Source: G963662655 sp963665015
Lineage (GTDB): Bacteria; Cloacimonadota; Cloacimonadia; Cloacimonadales; JAIOQZ01
DNA: 64,000 nt
Assembly: GCA_963665015.2 (NCBI GenBank)
Contig: CAXXSY010000003.1
Coordinates: 558,001 to 622,000 of the forward strand
Direction of reading: 5' to 3'
The translations under genes and the position numbers were made by a program. Below the pieces are notes generated by a model that saw only the letters and a list, made by a program, of their open reading frames with translations, did no database searches and had not been told where the DNA came from. This document shows, piece by piece, positions 23,158-33,058 of the stretch. Every line of letters begins with the position of its first letter. Positions within the stretch are counted from its first letter, which is position 1.

Positions 23158-26025
23158 TCAAAAGTCGAATCCGCCCAGGAATATCTCGGCGGCCATGTCT
23201 TCTTCTTCGACACGGTATGCGACGCGTACTCCCAGGTTGATTTGCAGGACGAGGTTGGAGAACAGCGCGGTCTCGAAGGTGGATTCGAGTCCGACGGAGC
23301 GGTAAAGTGTTTCGATATCGTTGTCTTTCGCCAGACCGTAGTCGAAGAATCCTCCCCCGGTGATTCTGCGGAGGAAGAGCCAGCGTCCCAGGCTCATATC
23401 GGGGTAGGCGACGGGCAGTTTGTAGGAGACGGTTCCCTTGTAGAGGTGCTCGTGCTCGTGGTCGTCATAGCCGCGCGGGAAGAGGATTTCGCGCATGAAG
23501 CGGTAGTTTCCTTCATACATCTTCTCGTATTCGGCGGTGAGCTTCAGGCTGTGGTGTTTCACGAAGCCGGGAAGGTAGAGACGGTAGTGCCCGGAGAACA
23601 GTCTTCCCTTGAAATCGGCGAGTTCCTCCTGCACGAAGGGCGTGGTCGTGTAGGACGCGCCCAGTCGTTGACCCCAGCGGGGTGCGATATCGCGCGAGCA
23701 GGGTTGCAGCATGTGATAGAATTCACCGAAGTAGCGCACGGGAACGAGCGTGCCGTTTCCCATTTCGTAGGGCTCGATGTAATCGCGGTCCTGCGCATAG
23801 ACATAGCTGATCTCGGAGCCGACCTCGAACGTGGACCACCATGCGCCGCGAGAGAAGTTCATCGGGATGCTGAGTCGCACGGTGGATGTGAATTCGGTCC
23901 AATCGTCCTCGATATCGTCGTCATCGTTATCGTCGTCGTCGGTATCGGTGCTGTCGGAATAGACGGTCGTTCTGCCGCCGGAGTCGATCTCGAGTCCGAT
24001 CACGGCGGGAAGCTGTTCGTAGTTGATCTGTGCGCGCAATCCCGGGACGTCCTCGTTGACGTTGTAGTAGATTCCGGCGAGTACGTGGGTGGTGCTCAGC
24101 ACGTCGTCCGACTGGAGGTCGAGCCCGATTTCGGTTTCGGTGCTGTACGGTGCCCAGCTATGGAAGTTGAGCGAATGCAGGATGGGCGAATAGGGCTCGA
24201 CGGTATAGTCCTTTTGTGGAATGTCGTCGGAACACGGGATAGCCTTACCCTGCTCTTGATGCACCAGGGGTTCGTAGAAATGCAGGGTGCGGATTTCGAC
24301 ATCCTCGAGCTTCTCCCAGTCCGCGGGATCATTATCAATCTCATAGACGCGGTAGCCGTTTTCGTTCCGATAGTCGGCAAAGACCAGCTTCGTTCCGTCC
24401 CGCGAAACCGACGGCTGGTAGGCGCCGAACTTGCGCGACACGACCCGGAACCGCTCGCCGGTCTCGATATCGATCGCGTAGATATTGTCGATTCCCGAGT
24501 AGGCGGAGCTGTAATAGACATGGTTGCCATGCGAGAAGGGCGCGGTGATGTCTTCGGTATCGAAGGGCGTGAGTTCGCTGCCGGTTCCGCTCTCGATATC
24601 CAGGATTTCAAGCCGCAGCTTGCCGTGGTGCTGCCGGAGATAGACCAGTCTGCCATCGTCGGTCCAGCAGGGCGTCTTGATGAAATCGTTATCGGGATTG
24701 GGGATTTCGAGTAGCACGTCTCCGGTACGCGTGTCCAGCAGGACGAGGTTGCAGTTTCGGCTTGTGTCGTAACGGACGGCGGCGATGCGCTTTCCGTCAT
24801 TCGATATCGTAGGTGCGTAGTATTTTTCGTTGTGGGTGATCTGGCGCTTCGACCCGCGCCGTAGATCGTAGGTCACGATATCGGAAAAGGACTGGTTTCC
24901 CCAGCGGATATCGGGTGTGGTCCGGCTCCAGACGGCGATTTCACCGTTTGTGGAAAACCGTTCCGCCGACTGCACGTAGCAGAGGTGCTTCATATTCTCG
25001 TGATCGTCGATGCGAACCATCTCCGGCGTCTGCCCCAGCCCGGTGCGCATGGCGACGACGTTTCCATCAATATCGTAGTGCGGCGATGCGTACAGGGTCC
25101 AGTCGTCTCCGATCACGGGAGAGACCGCCCTGGCTTCGGTGAACTTCAGTCCTTTGATCTGCGCGCGCCACATCTCTCTCAGGTCGTCGCAGGTCTTGTC
25201 GTAGAGCTCTTCCACGTAGAGGTCGGTCTCGTGGTGAAGGGCGGTCGAGAAGCGGAACGGCCAGATGGAGAAGCGGGATGTCTTCTGCACGACGTTCGCC
25301 CATGTTTCGGCGGGGAAATTCTGCCGCACGCCGGCAACCAGCAGGTAACCGAGCAGATAGTGGTTCGGGTAGAAATTCTTGTAGGATCGCAGATAGGCTT
25401 TGTAGTAGTTCGGTTTCTTGCCGGACAGCAGGATGGCGCGCTCGGCGACATCGAAGCTTGGCATGCGTCCGCGACCCCAGTCTGTCAGTGCGGTTTCCGT
25501 CGCAACGGCGTCGCCCTCGTAGTACCAGAGCGGCGTCGATAGCATGGCGCACAGCGAGATACCGTATTCGCCCATGATGTAGCCGAAGACCTTTGTCATG
25601 CCGGAATTCAGCTTGTCGAACTGCATCATGTGCCGCGTTTCGTGTACTGTCAGGAGGTCGTACCAGTCCAGTCCGCCCGTCAGACCTTCCTGCGGTGGGG
25701 TGGGGTAGTACTGCGACATCCGTGGCGCCATGGCGACATAGCCGTTGCTGACCGAGCTGCGACTGCCCAGAACGAGGGTCCAGGACTTCGTTTTTGCATT
25801 CATGGTCTTGTTCAACGGGCCATAGACGAATTCGAGCCGGTTGGCTACTTTCATGGCGTCCCGCTCGATCTCGGCGGGGAAGATCAGATGAAAGTGCTCG
25901 GTGCGAAGCTGTTTCCACTCGACCGAGATCGGGTGCGTCGAATTCATTTCCTCGTAAATCTGCGCGTTCAGGCAGAACGCCCCCAAGACCAACAGGCTTA
26001 GAATCAGGTGTTTCTTCATGCTCAT
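23158..26025 (-). CDS. Zinc-metalloprotease / TolB-like propeller / outer-membrane barrel fusion
   Basis: A 955-residue protein with signal peptide (to about residue 21, FCLNAQ). Residues about 25-260 form a gluzincin-like (peptidase MA type) domain with HETRH at 128-132 and a likely third ligand Glu170 in WYYEGDA. A TolB-like beta-propeller follows (about 290-600), with repeats such as APTISNDGKRIAAVRYD and QPSVSRDGTKLVFADY. The last 350 residues look like beta-strands of an outer-membrane barrel and end LGGFDF, with the C-terminal Phe typical of barrel proteins. A run of Asp/Asn (TDTDDDDNDDDDIEDD) sits in one probable loop. It would be a surface or periplasmic protease fixed to the outer membrane. 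It starts 14 bases after the alpha-2-macroglobulin gene ends. Confidence 0.75.
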   Translation of the reverse strand: MSMKKHLILSLLVLGAFCLNAQIYEEMNSTHPISVEWKQLRTEHFHLIFPAEIERDAMKVANRLEFVYGPLNKTMNAKTKSWTLVLGSRSSVSNGYVAMAPRMSQYYPTPPQEGLTGGLDWYDLLTVHETRHMMQFDKLNSGMTKVFGYIMGEYGISLCAMLSTPLWYYEGDAVATETALTDWGRGRMPSFDVAERAILLSGKKPNYYKAYLRSYKNFYPNHYLLGYLLVAGVRQNFPAETWANVVQKTSRFSIWPFRFSTALHHETDLYVEELYDKTCDDLREMWRAQIKGLKFTEARAVSPVIGDDWTLYASPHYDIDGNVVAMRTGLGQTPEMVRIDDHENMKHLCYVQSAERFSTNGEIAVWSRTTPDIRWGNQSFSDIVTYDLRRGSKRQITHNEKYYAPTISNDGKRIAAVRYDTSRNCNLVLLDTRTGDVLLEIPNPDNDFIKTPCWTDDGRLVYLRQHHGKLRLEILDIESGTGSELTPFDTEDITAPFSHGNHVYYSSAYSGIDNIYAIDIETGERFRVVSRKFGAYQPSVSRDGTKLVFADYRNENGYRVYEIDNDPADWEKLEDVEIRTLHFYEPLVHQEQGKAIPCSDDIPQKDYTVEPYSPILHSLNFHSWAPYSTETEIGLDLQSDDVLSTTHVLAGIYYNVNEDVPGLRAQINYEQLPAVIGLEIDSGGRTTVYSDSTDTDDDDNDDDDIEDDWTEFTSTVRLSIPMNFSRGAWWSTFEVGSEISYVYAQDRDYIEPYEMGNGTLVPVRYFGEFYHMLQPCSRDIAPRWGQRLGASYTTTPFVQEELADFKGRLFSGHYRLYLPGFVKHHSLKLTAEYEKMYEGNYRFMREILFPRGYDDHEHEHLYKGTVSYKLPVAYPDMSLGRWLFLRRITGGGFFDYGLAKDNDIETLYRSVGLESTFETALFSNLVLQINLGVRVAYRVEEEDMAAEIFLGGFDF

Positions 26026-26039
26026 CTCGCTGTGTTTTT

Positions 26040-29000
26040 CTATTCAATTACAATGCGGATTCCCTCCGAGTGCGAGGTGAATTCCGGCGCGTACATACAT
26101 TGTATCGTCGTGATTCCGGTCGAGAACGATCCGGACTGGAATGCCCTGAGCGGGTATTCGAACACGTAGGTTCCCTTGTGCAGCCGCTCGATGAAGAAGT
26201 TGGTCGAGGCGTCGCGCGTCGATTCGTAATAGCAGATTCCCTGCTGCCATTTCGTGCGGGAAAGCACGTTTTCAGGCTCGAATCCGGCGGCGCGCATGTC
26301 CTTCATGTGGACGTAATCCATGTCGCGATCGACAGATAGCTCAATGCGTACGATCACGCGGTCGCCGATGTTGACGGGATCGTCTTCCGTAATCGGGTGA
26401 AGCTTCGTGCCGCGAACGTCGGGACGCTCGATGAAGAGCTGCTTCTTCAAGGATAGAGGTGACGCATGCGGGGTAATTTTGTCAAGGTCTTCGAAGTATT
26501 GCCAGTAGAGCGCGCCCCAGGCGGGATGGTCGTTCGGATTCTCGACATGGACATCCGCCATCTGCGGTTCGATCCCGGTCGATGTCCAGGTCTCATGGAA
26601 ATATCCGGTACCGGCTTCCATCGATTCCGGCTTGACGGTTTTCCCCGCGAGCTCGATCTCGACCACCTCATCGGACGACAACCAGTCGCTTCCGTCGATG
26701 AGCATGGCGTAGCAGGCTTCGGCGGTGGCCTTGGTCGTCTTCCAGTCCTGCACCTGCTTCTGCTTCAGCAGCCAGACGCGCAGCTCGTCAACTTCCTCCC
26801 GCGTTCCCATCTCGCGGAAGAGCTCGATCAGAAGCGATTGCGTTTCGATCGGCGCGTTGTACCAGAAGTACCCGCTACGGTTTTCCTTCCAGTACATGCC
26901 CATCTCTTCCGAGTGCATCGCCCGTTCCCTGAGGGATGCGAAAACCTTTCGGGCGGTTGGCATGTCGTTATAGCGATACAGTGCCAGGGCCTGCATGCAG
27001 GATACTTGTAGCGACCAGTCCTTCCACCAGGTGTTCAACTGCCGGTAGTAGTAATTGTAAGCCGTCAGACTCGATTCGTCGATGGAGACGTCCGGGAAGA
27101 AACTGCGCAGGTAGAAGTAGTGGATGTGCCGACCACGGATATGCTGTTGCTCCAGATCGAAGCCTTGGTCGAGCAAGTACTGGTAGTCGTTTTCCAGTTC
27201 GCCGTCAAGCCAGTGCATGGCGCGCGTCAGGCCGGATTCGATCTCGGGTTCGATATCGATACCGAGCGCCTTCAAATGACCGAAGCCCTCCACGATGTAT
27301 TGCGTGATATACCTGCTCTCGTTCATGCCATTGAACCACGGCCAGGCGCCACTCGGGAGCTGCATCTCGAAGAGTTTGCCAAGATTCGTATCCCTCTGCA
27401 TGGTCATATGATTCAGGTCGAAGAGCAGCCCGATGCGCTTCTTTCGCTCGGTTTCGTTCTCCGCCTGCCTTACCCATGGCGTTTCTTCGAGCAGGATCGA
27501 TTTCAGGTCCTGATTCTTTTCCAGATTGGACAGCAGCGCTTTCGAATCCGGGAGGTCTCGCCATTGCTGGAAGATACGCTCGATCTTCGGATTCTGCTGA
27601 ACGATATATTCCGCCAGCGTGTTGGCGTAGTAGCGTGTGAAAATCTGTTCGGCGCACTCGTGGGGATACTCCGCCATGTAGGGAAGCGCCTGCACCACGT
27701 ACCACACCGGGTTGGTGGTGAATTCGAGCGTCAGTCGATGGTGCTCGATCGTGGTGGAGTTGCCCGATTCTTTGAGCTTGCGGAAGGTGAAATCCTTCGT
27801 TTGATTGCCGCGAATGGGCATGGGAAGCGATTCGGTGACCAGCATGCGGTTGGGTAGAACCGGCAGCAGATGTTCCTCGCCGTCGGAAAAATCGCTCGAC
27901 TGCGCGACCATGCGAATCACTACCGCCTGATAGTCGTCCGGGATAGCGATTTCCCATTCGACGCTCGTATTGCCGTTCGACTCGATCGAGAACGCCTCTT
28001 CGCCGTTCGCGTTGCCCAGTTCCGCATCGATGGGCTGCATGTCCGCGGCGTTGAAGAGCAGCAGTCGCGCCTTGCCGTCGAGCTTCTCATCGACCATGCT
28101 CTCGATCTTCGCGGACAGCACGATGCGGTCGCTTTCGCGAAGGAATCGGGGCAGGTTGGGCGTGACCATCAGCTGCTTTTGGGTGGTGAGAAATTTTTCG
28201 GTTTTTCCGATCTGAAGCGCTTCCGTGTGGGCGAATCCCATCAGTTTCCATTTTGTCAGGGCGTCGGGCACGGTGAACGAGAAGGTTATATCGCCATCCT
28301 TGTTCGTGCGCAGCTCGGGATAGAAGAAAGCGGTTTCCGCGAAATTCGATCGCAATTGAACCGGCGTTGTGCTCGGTCCCGCAGCCTCGGCGTTGACTTT
28401 CATGGCAGCCTCGGGAGCCGCTTCGATCGTATTGATGACTGCCATATCCTCATCCTGTGCTACGGACATCGCATCGATATGATATCCCCTCATGCCGCCG
28501 AATCCGCCACGGGTATATCGCCAGCGCTTGGGGTGATTGAACCAGTTCAGGATTCGCAGGTGATATCGGGTTTGGTTGAAGCTTGAACGATAGCCATTTG
28601 AACTTAAATCTACCGGAGGCCAGGAATGTTCGATCCAGACGGGTCTCGTTGCCGCGTCAACATCCCATTGCTGCGGGGAGTAGCGTTCACGGTGAATATA
28701 CTCGCGCCACGTATGCGGGATGAACTCGTCCAGCGAAGCGTCGTACATGCACGCCAGAAATTCCGCGTTCGCCGGATCGCCTTCGTAATCTTCGATGGTC
28801 AGGCGGAATTCTTCCTTTGCGCCGGGCTCGATCTTGTCGCGGAAGGTGGACCACGAGATGTTCAGCTTCTTGTTCGTCCAGGGTACATCGATCCGGATTT
28901 GCTCCGTGTAGCCCCTATTCTCGCGGAACATGGCGAAATCGGCGGTGATGCCTCCGCGATCGATTTCCGCGATCGGGATTCGGATCGGCTTCTGCTCGTT

Positions 29001-31964
29001 ATCCAGCTCGATAACTTCCTCTTTGATCGATTCGTTGCCCCTCTTCAGCGTATAGATGATTCTCGCGTCGGGATAGGAGCTTCCGATAAGCACCTCGGCC
29101 TTCTCGCCCGGCTCGCAAGTCGTTTTCACGGGTACGGCCCAGAAGGCCTTCGGCTGCGGCATCTTCTTCTCATTCGGAGAATAGAGTGTAAAAATCTTGT
29201 GGATCGAGACATCGGCACCAAGCGGGTCTTTCGCCTCCACCTCGATGCGGTACGGTCCCTGCTTCCACCGCGACATTCCATCCAGCTCGATTTCCAGCTC
29301 TTCGCCGGTATCGAATGCTCCCGTAAAGACCGTCTCGATTTTCCCCCAGGTGTCGGGATCGTTCTCATCGAGGTACGGATCGTGCGGGAACATTTCTACG
29401 AATTCGTCATATGTATAGATCGCCGTATCGCATCCCGTATGCTGGTTGTCCAGCCTGAAGAGACGATCCGGAGCCTTCAGTCGATAAACCTTGAACGTGC
29501 CCTTCACCGGTATGTGGACGTTCATCAGATTGTCGGTAACCATCTCGAAGTGGTTCTTGCTTTCCCGATTGACCTTTTCGTCGATCAGGATATCCACAAT
29601 CAGGGAGCGGTTGCCGGCATACACGTTGAATGTCCCGCTGCGGGTCTCGCCGTTGATATCGGTAACGTCCGCCTTGACCATATAGCAGTATGCCCTGTCG
29701 TCCTGCCCGGGAGCTGACACCAGCGTGAAGGGGATGGAGAAGGAGCCGTCGGCAGCGGTATGGGTCTCGCCCGAGGCGATGCACTGCTCGACGATGGGCC
29801 GATGTCTCCAGGAGCCGAACCAGGGACGGTAGTCGATGCGGGTAACGCTGTAGGCCACATCGGCAGAGGCGATGTCGTTTCCGGCGAAGGACACGGCCTT
29901 CCCCCTGACCTCGATGTCGGTGTCCAGCGTGAAAACCTCGTCGATCGGGTCGAACTCGACCTCGAACTTGGGCCGCTTGTATTCCTCGACCTGGAGATAG
30001 GCGCTTCCATACCTCGTTTGCAGTGTGATGGAGCCGGTCATTCCCGATTCCGGCAGCACGAACGAGCCGTTGAAGCTTCCGCATTTGTTTGAGATATGTT
30101 TGTTTGTTGAGATGATCTTCCGGTTCACGTCGAGGAGATCGACATCGACCGGGAAGTCGATTGCAAGATTCTTCTCGGTAATCGTGTCGCTGTCGATGAC
30201 GATACCCTTGTAATAGACTGTCTGTCCCGGACGGTATATGGAGCGGTCGGTGAACAGATAGGCCGTGGTTCGATCGTTGTGGTCCTGCGGGGTATTGGTG
30301 TAATGGTTTCTGTTTCGATTTCGCAGCGTGTCCCCGTCCGTGATGAAATCGAGGAAGTAGCTTCCATCCTTGAGCGGAGCCTGCCCGTTTTCGTCCGTGA
30401 CGACGGAATCGAACAAATTGTAATTATTTCGTCGTCCCCCGGTGTACATCTCCACCCGAACGCCTTCCATCGGTTGCCCGGTGAGGCGGTTCACCACATC
30501 GATGTTGTTTTGGTCGCTGTTTCCACCCACCATCCAGGCGATATCGGAGACTTTTATCTCCGCGAGTTGGAATAATGTATCGATGTCGTCCGTTAAGGAA
30601 AACATGACCGTGTAGTGTCCGGGTGGCAGTGGGTTGAACTTGGTCGTGAGTTTCCGCGTGATATGGTCGCCCGGGTCGGGGACATCCACGATCCACTCGT
30701 CGATAGGCGTCCGCTCCCTGTACTGTGAGGCGATGGACCGCGGTGGTTTTCTTCGTTTCTTGATCGATTCGTCGTATCGATAGACGCGAAAGTACATTCT
30801 GGAGATGTTGCGGTAGGATATCGTCATAGGCGCGACATGCTCGATCGGATTCACGGCGTCGATGAAGATTAGCGCGCTCGGGTTCGTGATGCAGTCGAGC
30901 GTGGACTGACAGAATGGGCGAACGAGCTCCAAATTTTCGATCGCTTCCCGACAAAGCTTCTCCGCCTCGATGTAGTTGTTCCGGTACTCGGGATTGTCCG
31001 GCTCGGTTTCATATTGCCAGCAGTAGAATCGCGCAAGTGCGTCGGCGTACCTGTCGTAGAATTTCGGGTCCGTCTGACGGGTAAGGAATTCTTCGAGGAT
31101 CGCCTGGTATCGGGAGGTTACGGCGGGGGAGGAGTTCTTCGACAGAATGAACTGTAGCCGGTCCAGGTCCAGCGGAATCAGATATTGCGCGGCACCGGTA
31201 TCACGATAGTAGCGTAGAAGCTCCTGAAACGTCACCAGCGCGTGAAAGTCCATGGAGAGCGAATCCTCGCTGACGATCTTCAGGTCGATGAACGCGTCTG
31301 TCGGCAGCATGTACCGTTCGTCGGGAAGAAACCGGTTGGCCGGGTAGGCGATGCCGCTGTCGTCGCTCTGGAACACGGCGAGGGCACGTAGCGCCAGATT
31401 GGAAAACAGTGCCCGGTCGTCGGTATAGATATCGTCGTATCTTATGAGGCCGCCGTAATCATCGACGCTCTTCGCTCTGTATTTCTCCGGAAGCTCCAGC
31501 GATTTCTGGAAATGCTCGATCGATTTTCGGAGGATCCTCTGCGCGCCCCAGGTTTCGATGTTCCCTGATTCATCGTCGATCAGCTCGGTGCGTTCCAGAA
31601 TCGCGGAAGCATTCTGCTGATAATACTCCCAATACATCTCGCCCAGCATGGAGTGAAGCAGCGCCTTGATATCGTCCGGCGCGGCCTCGATCTCCTGCAA
31701 TGCCAGATCGCGCTCCATCATGAAGGATTTCTCTTCCAGCTCGTTCAAGTACTTCATCTTATAGACGATAGCCTTCTGGCGCTGGATCGTGTCACCCTCG
31801 TTTTTCGCCTGTTCGTAGATGGAATCGACCAACGCTTTCGCGGAGCGCGGCAGCCGGTCGCTGTCGTATTGATTCACGCGTTGCCAGGCCCGACCGAAGT
31901 CGTATGCGGCGATATAGATGGATATTGTCAGCAGCAGGCAGATAAAAAGGATTTTTCGCTTCAT
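26040..31964 (-). CDS. Bacterial alpha-2-macroglobulin with intact thioester motif
   Basis: Start ATG 31964 (GGGGT upstream) gives 1974 residues; an ATG four codons earlier is less likely. A signal peptide is followed by an N-terminal helical, TPR-like region of about 330 residues, then macroglobulin (MG) domains with TAYLFTDRSIYRPGQTVYYK, a bait-like region, the alpha-2-macroglobulin segment ELRTNKDGDITFSFTVPDAL and the thioester site CAEQ at Cys1437-Gln1440. The helical thioester domain and a receptor-like C-terminal domain follow. Such proteins trap proteases covalently after bait cleavage in the periplasm or at the surface. No lipobox is seen and no penicillin-binding protein 1C gene is adjacent, unlike the common proteobacterial pair; here the partner is a membrane-barrel protease. 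Confidence 0.9.
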   Translation of the reverse strand: MKRKILFICLLLTISIYIAAYDFGRAWQRVNQYDSDRLPRSAKALVDSIYEQAKNEGDTIQRQKAIVYKMKYLNELEEKSFMMERDLALQEIEAAPDDIKALLHSMLGEMYWEYYQQNASAILERTELIDDESGNIETWGAQRILRKSIEHFQKSLELPEKYRAKSVDDYGGLIRYDDIYTDDRALFSNLALRALAVFQSDDSGIAYPANRFLPDERYMLPTDAFIDLKIVSEDSLSMDFHALVTFQELLRYYRDTGAAQYLIPLDLDRLQFILSKNSSPAVTSRYQAILEEFLTRQTDPKFYDRYADALARFYCWQYETEPDNPEYRNNYIEAEKLCREAIENLELVRPFCQSTLDCITNPSALIFIDAVNPIEHVAPMTISYRNISRMYFRVYRYDESIKKRRKPPRSIASQYRERTPIDEWIVDVPDPGDHITRKLTTKFNPLPPGHYTVMFSLTDDIDTLFQLAEIKVSDIAWMVGGNSDQNNIDVVNRLTGQPMEGVRVEMYTGGRRNNYNLFDSVVTDENGQAPLKDGSYFLDFITDGDTLRNRNRNHYTNTPQDHNDRTTAYLFTDRSIYRPGQTVYYKGIVIDSDTITEKNLAIDFPVDVDLLDVNRKIISTNKHISNKCGSFNGSFVLPESGMTGSITLQTRYGSAYLQVEEYKRPKFEVEFDPIDEVFTLDTDIEVRGKAVSFAGNDIASADVAYSVTRIDYRPWFGSWRHRPIVEQCIASGETHTAADGSFSIPFTLVSAPGQDDRAYCYMVKADVTDINGETRSGTFNVYAGNRSLIVDILIDEKVNRESKNHFEMVTDNLMNVHIPVKGTFKVYRLKAPDRLFRLDNQHTGCDTAIYTYDEFVEMFPHDPYLDENDPDTWGKIETVFTGAFDTGEELEIELDGMSRWKQGPYRIEVEAKDPLGADVSIHKIFTLYSPNEKKMPQPKAFWAVPVKTTCEPGEKAEVLIGSSYPDARIIYTLKRGNESIKEEVIELDNEQKPIRIPIAEIDRGGITADFAMFRENRGYTEQIRIDVPWTNKKLNISWSTFRDKIEPGAKEEFRLTIEDYEGDPANAEFLACMYDASLDEFIPHTWREYIHRERYSPQQWDVDAATRPVWIEHSWPPVDLSSNGYRSSFNQTRYHLRILNWFNHPKRWRYTRGGFGGMRGYHIDAMSVAQDEDMAVINTIEAAPEAAMKVNAEAAGPSTTPVQLRSNFAETAFFYPELRTNKDGDITFSFTVPDALTKWKLMGFAHTEALQIGKTEKFLTTQKQLMVTPNLPRFLRESDRIVLSAKIESMVDEKLDGKARLLLFNAADMQPIDAELGNANGEEAFSIESNGNTSVEWEIAIPDDYQAVVIRMVAQSSDFSDGEEHLLPVLPNRMLVTESLPMPIRGNQTKDFTFRKLKESGNSTTIEHHRLTLEFTTNPVWYVVQALPYMAEYPHECAEQIFTRYYANTLAEYIVQQNPKIERIFQQWRDLPDSKALLSNLEKNQDLKSILLEETPWVRQAENETERKKRIGLLFDLNHMTMQRDTNLGKLFEMQLPSGAWPWFNGMNESRYITQYIVEGFGHLKALGIDIEPEIESGLTRAMHWLDGELENDYQYLLDQGFDLEQQHIRGRHIHYFYLRSFFPDVSIDESSLTAYNYYYRQLNTWWKDWSLQVSCMQALALYRYNDMPTARKVFASLRERAMHSEEMGMYWKENRSGYFWYNAPIETQSLLIELFREMGTREEVDELRVWLLKQKQVQDWKTTKATAEACYAMLIDGSDWLSSDEVVEIELAGKTVKPESMEAGTGYFHETWTSTGIEPQMADVHVENPNDHPAWGALYWQYFEDLDKITPHASPLSLKKQLFIERPDVRGTKLHPITEDDPVNIGDRVIVRIELSVDRDMDYVHMKDMRAAGFEPENVLSRTKWQQGICYYESTRDASTNFFIERLHKGTYVFEYPLRAFQSGSFSTGITTIQCMYAPEFTSHSEGIRIVIE

Positions 31965-32065
31965 TGTGTACCCCATTTTTCCCAGCGATATTTGTCCAAT
32001 AATAGGTGAAACGACGGAAACCCGTCAATGAATCTTTTTTATCCGTTCCAAAGCGGTTAGAAATA

Positions 32066-32096
32066 TTGACAGCATAACCCGTTATCGGAATATGTG
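32066..32096 (+). promoter_or_regulatory. Weak candidate promoter for yajC-def-fmt
   Basis: TTGACA at 32066-32071 is followed 19 bases later by TATGTG (32091-32096), in the gap between the divergent alpha-2-macroglobulin and yajC genes. The -35 match is perfect but the -10 match is poor and the spacing long. Confidence 0.3.
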
Positions 32097-32132
32097 CCGG
32101 AAGATAAAAAATACGAAACAAGGAGAATTACT

Positions 32133-32501
32133 ATGTACTACGCATTGCTACAGGCAACAACAGCCGGAGCCGGGGAGGGTGGCACGCAAGCCGCCGGCGG
32201 CGGACTTCTCGGGATGCTGCTTCCCTTCGCGCTCATGTTCGCGATCTTCTACTTCCTTCTGATCCGTCCGCAGCAAAAGAAGCAGAAGGATCATCAGAAA
32301 ATGCTCGAAGCGCTCAAGGAAAACGACATCGTCGCGACCTCCTCGGGTATCATCGGCAAGATCGTCGCGATCAAGAAGGACAAGGACAGCGTGGTTCTGC
32401 GCGTGGATGATACCACCAACACCAAGATCGAATTCCAGCGTCACGCAATCGCGGGCGTCATCGGTCCGAAAGAAGACAAACCTGCCGAAGCCAAGAAATA
32501 A
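32133..32501 (+). CDS. yajC: Preprotein translocase subunit YajC
   Basis: ATG 32133 has a strong ribosome-binding site (AAGGAG) and gives 122 residues, the normal size. One membrane helix (about 24-45, PFALMFAIFYFLLIRPQQKK) is followed by the family signature RPQQKKQKDHQKML and a small basic cytoplasmic domain with VATSSGIIGKIVAI. YajC associates with SecDF at the Sec translocon. SecD and SecF genes are not adjacent here; instead the stop codon shares one base with the peptide deformylase start. Confidence 0.95.
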   Translation: MYYALLQATTAGAGEGGTQAAGGGLLGMLLPFALMFAIFYFLLIRPQQKKQKDHQKMLEALKENDIVATSSGIIGKIVAIKKDKDSVVLRVDDTTNTKIEFQRHAIAGVIGPKEDKPAEAKK

Positions 32502-33058
32502 TGAAACGGATTCCGAAATTGCTCGAAATACACATGATCGGTGATAAGGTCTTGCGCCAGAAGGCGGAGCCGGTCGAAGAGATTACCGACGAGATACGCG
32601 AATTCATCCAGGATTTGACCGAGACCATGTACACCTACGACGGCGTGGGACTCGCCGCGCCGCAGGTGGGCAGGTCGTTGCGTATCTTCGTGGTCGATCC
32701 CTTCTTCTACGAGACCAAGGTGAAAAAGCCCATCGTGATGATCAATCCGCATATCACCGAGAGCGACGGATCGTTCGTCTATGAAGAGGGCTGCCTCAGC
32801 TTGCCGAACATCTTCGAGAAGGTGAAACGCCCGGGCAGGGTGGTGATCGAATCGATCGATCCGAAGGGTGAGAAGCAGGTCTATGAGGCGGAGGACTATT
32901 TCTCGACCGTGATTCAGCACGAGAACGACCACCTCGACGGTATCCTCTTCGTGGATCGGGTCAACAAGCTGAAACTGCTGCCCTGGAAGAGGAAAATCCG
33001 CGAACTGGAAAGTATGACGGACGAACATGGCGTCAACATCCGCAAGTTCGATAAGTAG
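32501..33058 (+). CDS. def: Peptide deformylase
   Basis: A 185-residue iron/zinc enzyme that removes the formyl group from new proteins. All three family motifs are present: GVGLAAPQVG, EEGCLSLPN with the metal-binding Cys, and QHENDHLDG with the HExxH-type metal ligands. It overlaps yajC by one base and the formyltransferase gene by 32 bases. The pairing of def with fmt, which adds the formyl group to initiator tRNA, is a widespread arrangement. Confidence 0.97.
   Translation: MKRIPKLLEIHMIGDKVLRQKAEPVEEITDEIREFIQDLTETMYTYDGVGLAAPQVGRSLRIFVVDPFFYETKVKKPIVMINPHITESDGSFVYEEGCLSLPNIFEKVKRPGRVVIESIDPKGEKQVYEAEDYFSTVIQHENDHLDGILFVDRVNKLKLLPWKRKIRELESMTDEHGVNIRKFDK

Noticed and set aside
23005..24714. 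569-codon plus-strand frame opposite the barrel protease
   Set aside because: Antisense shadow; the minus-strand protein has clear domains and a signal peptide, the plus frame has neither.
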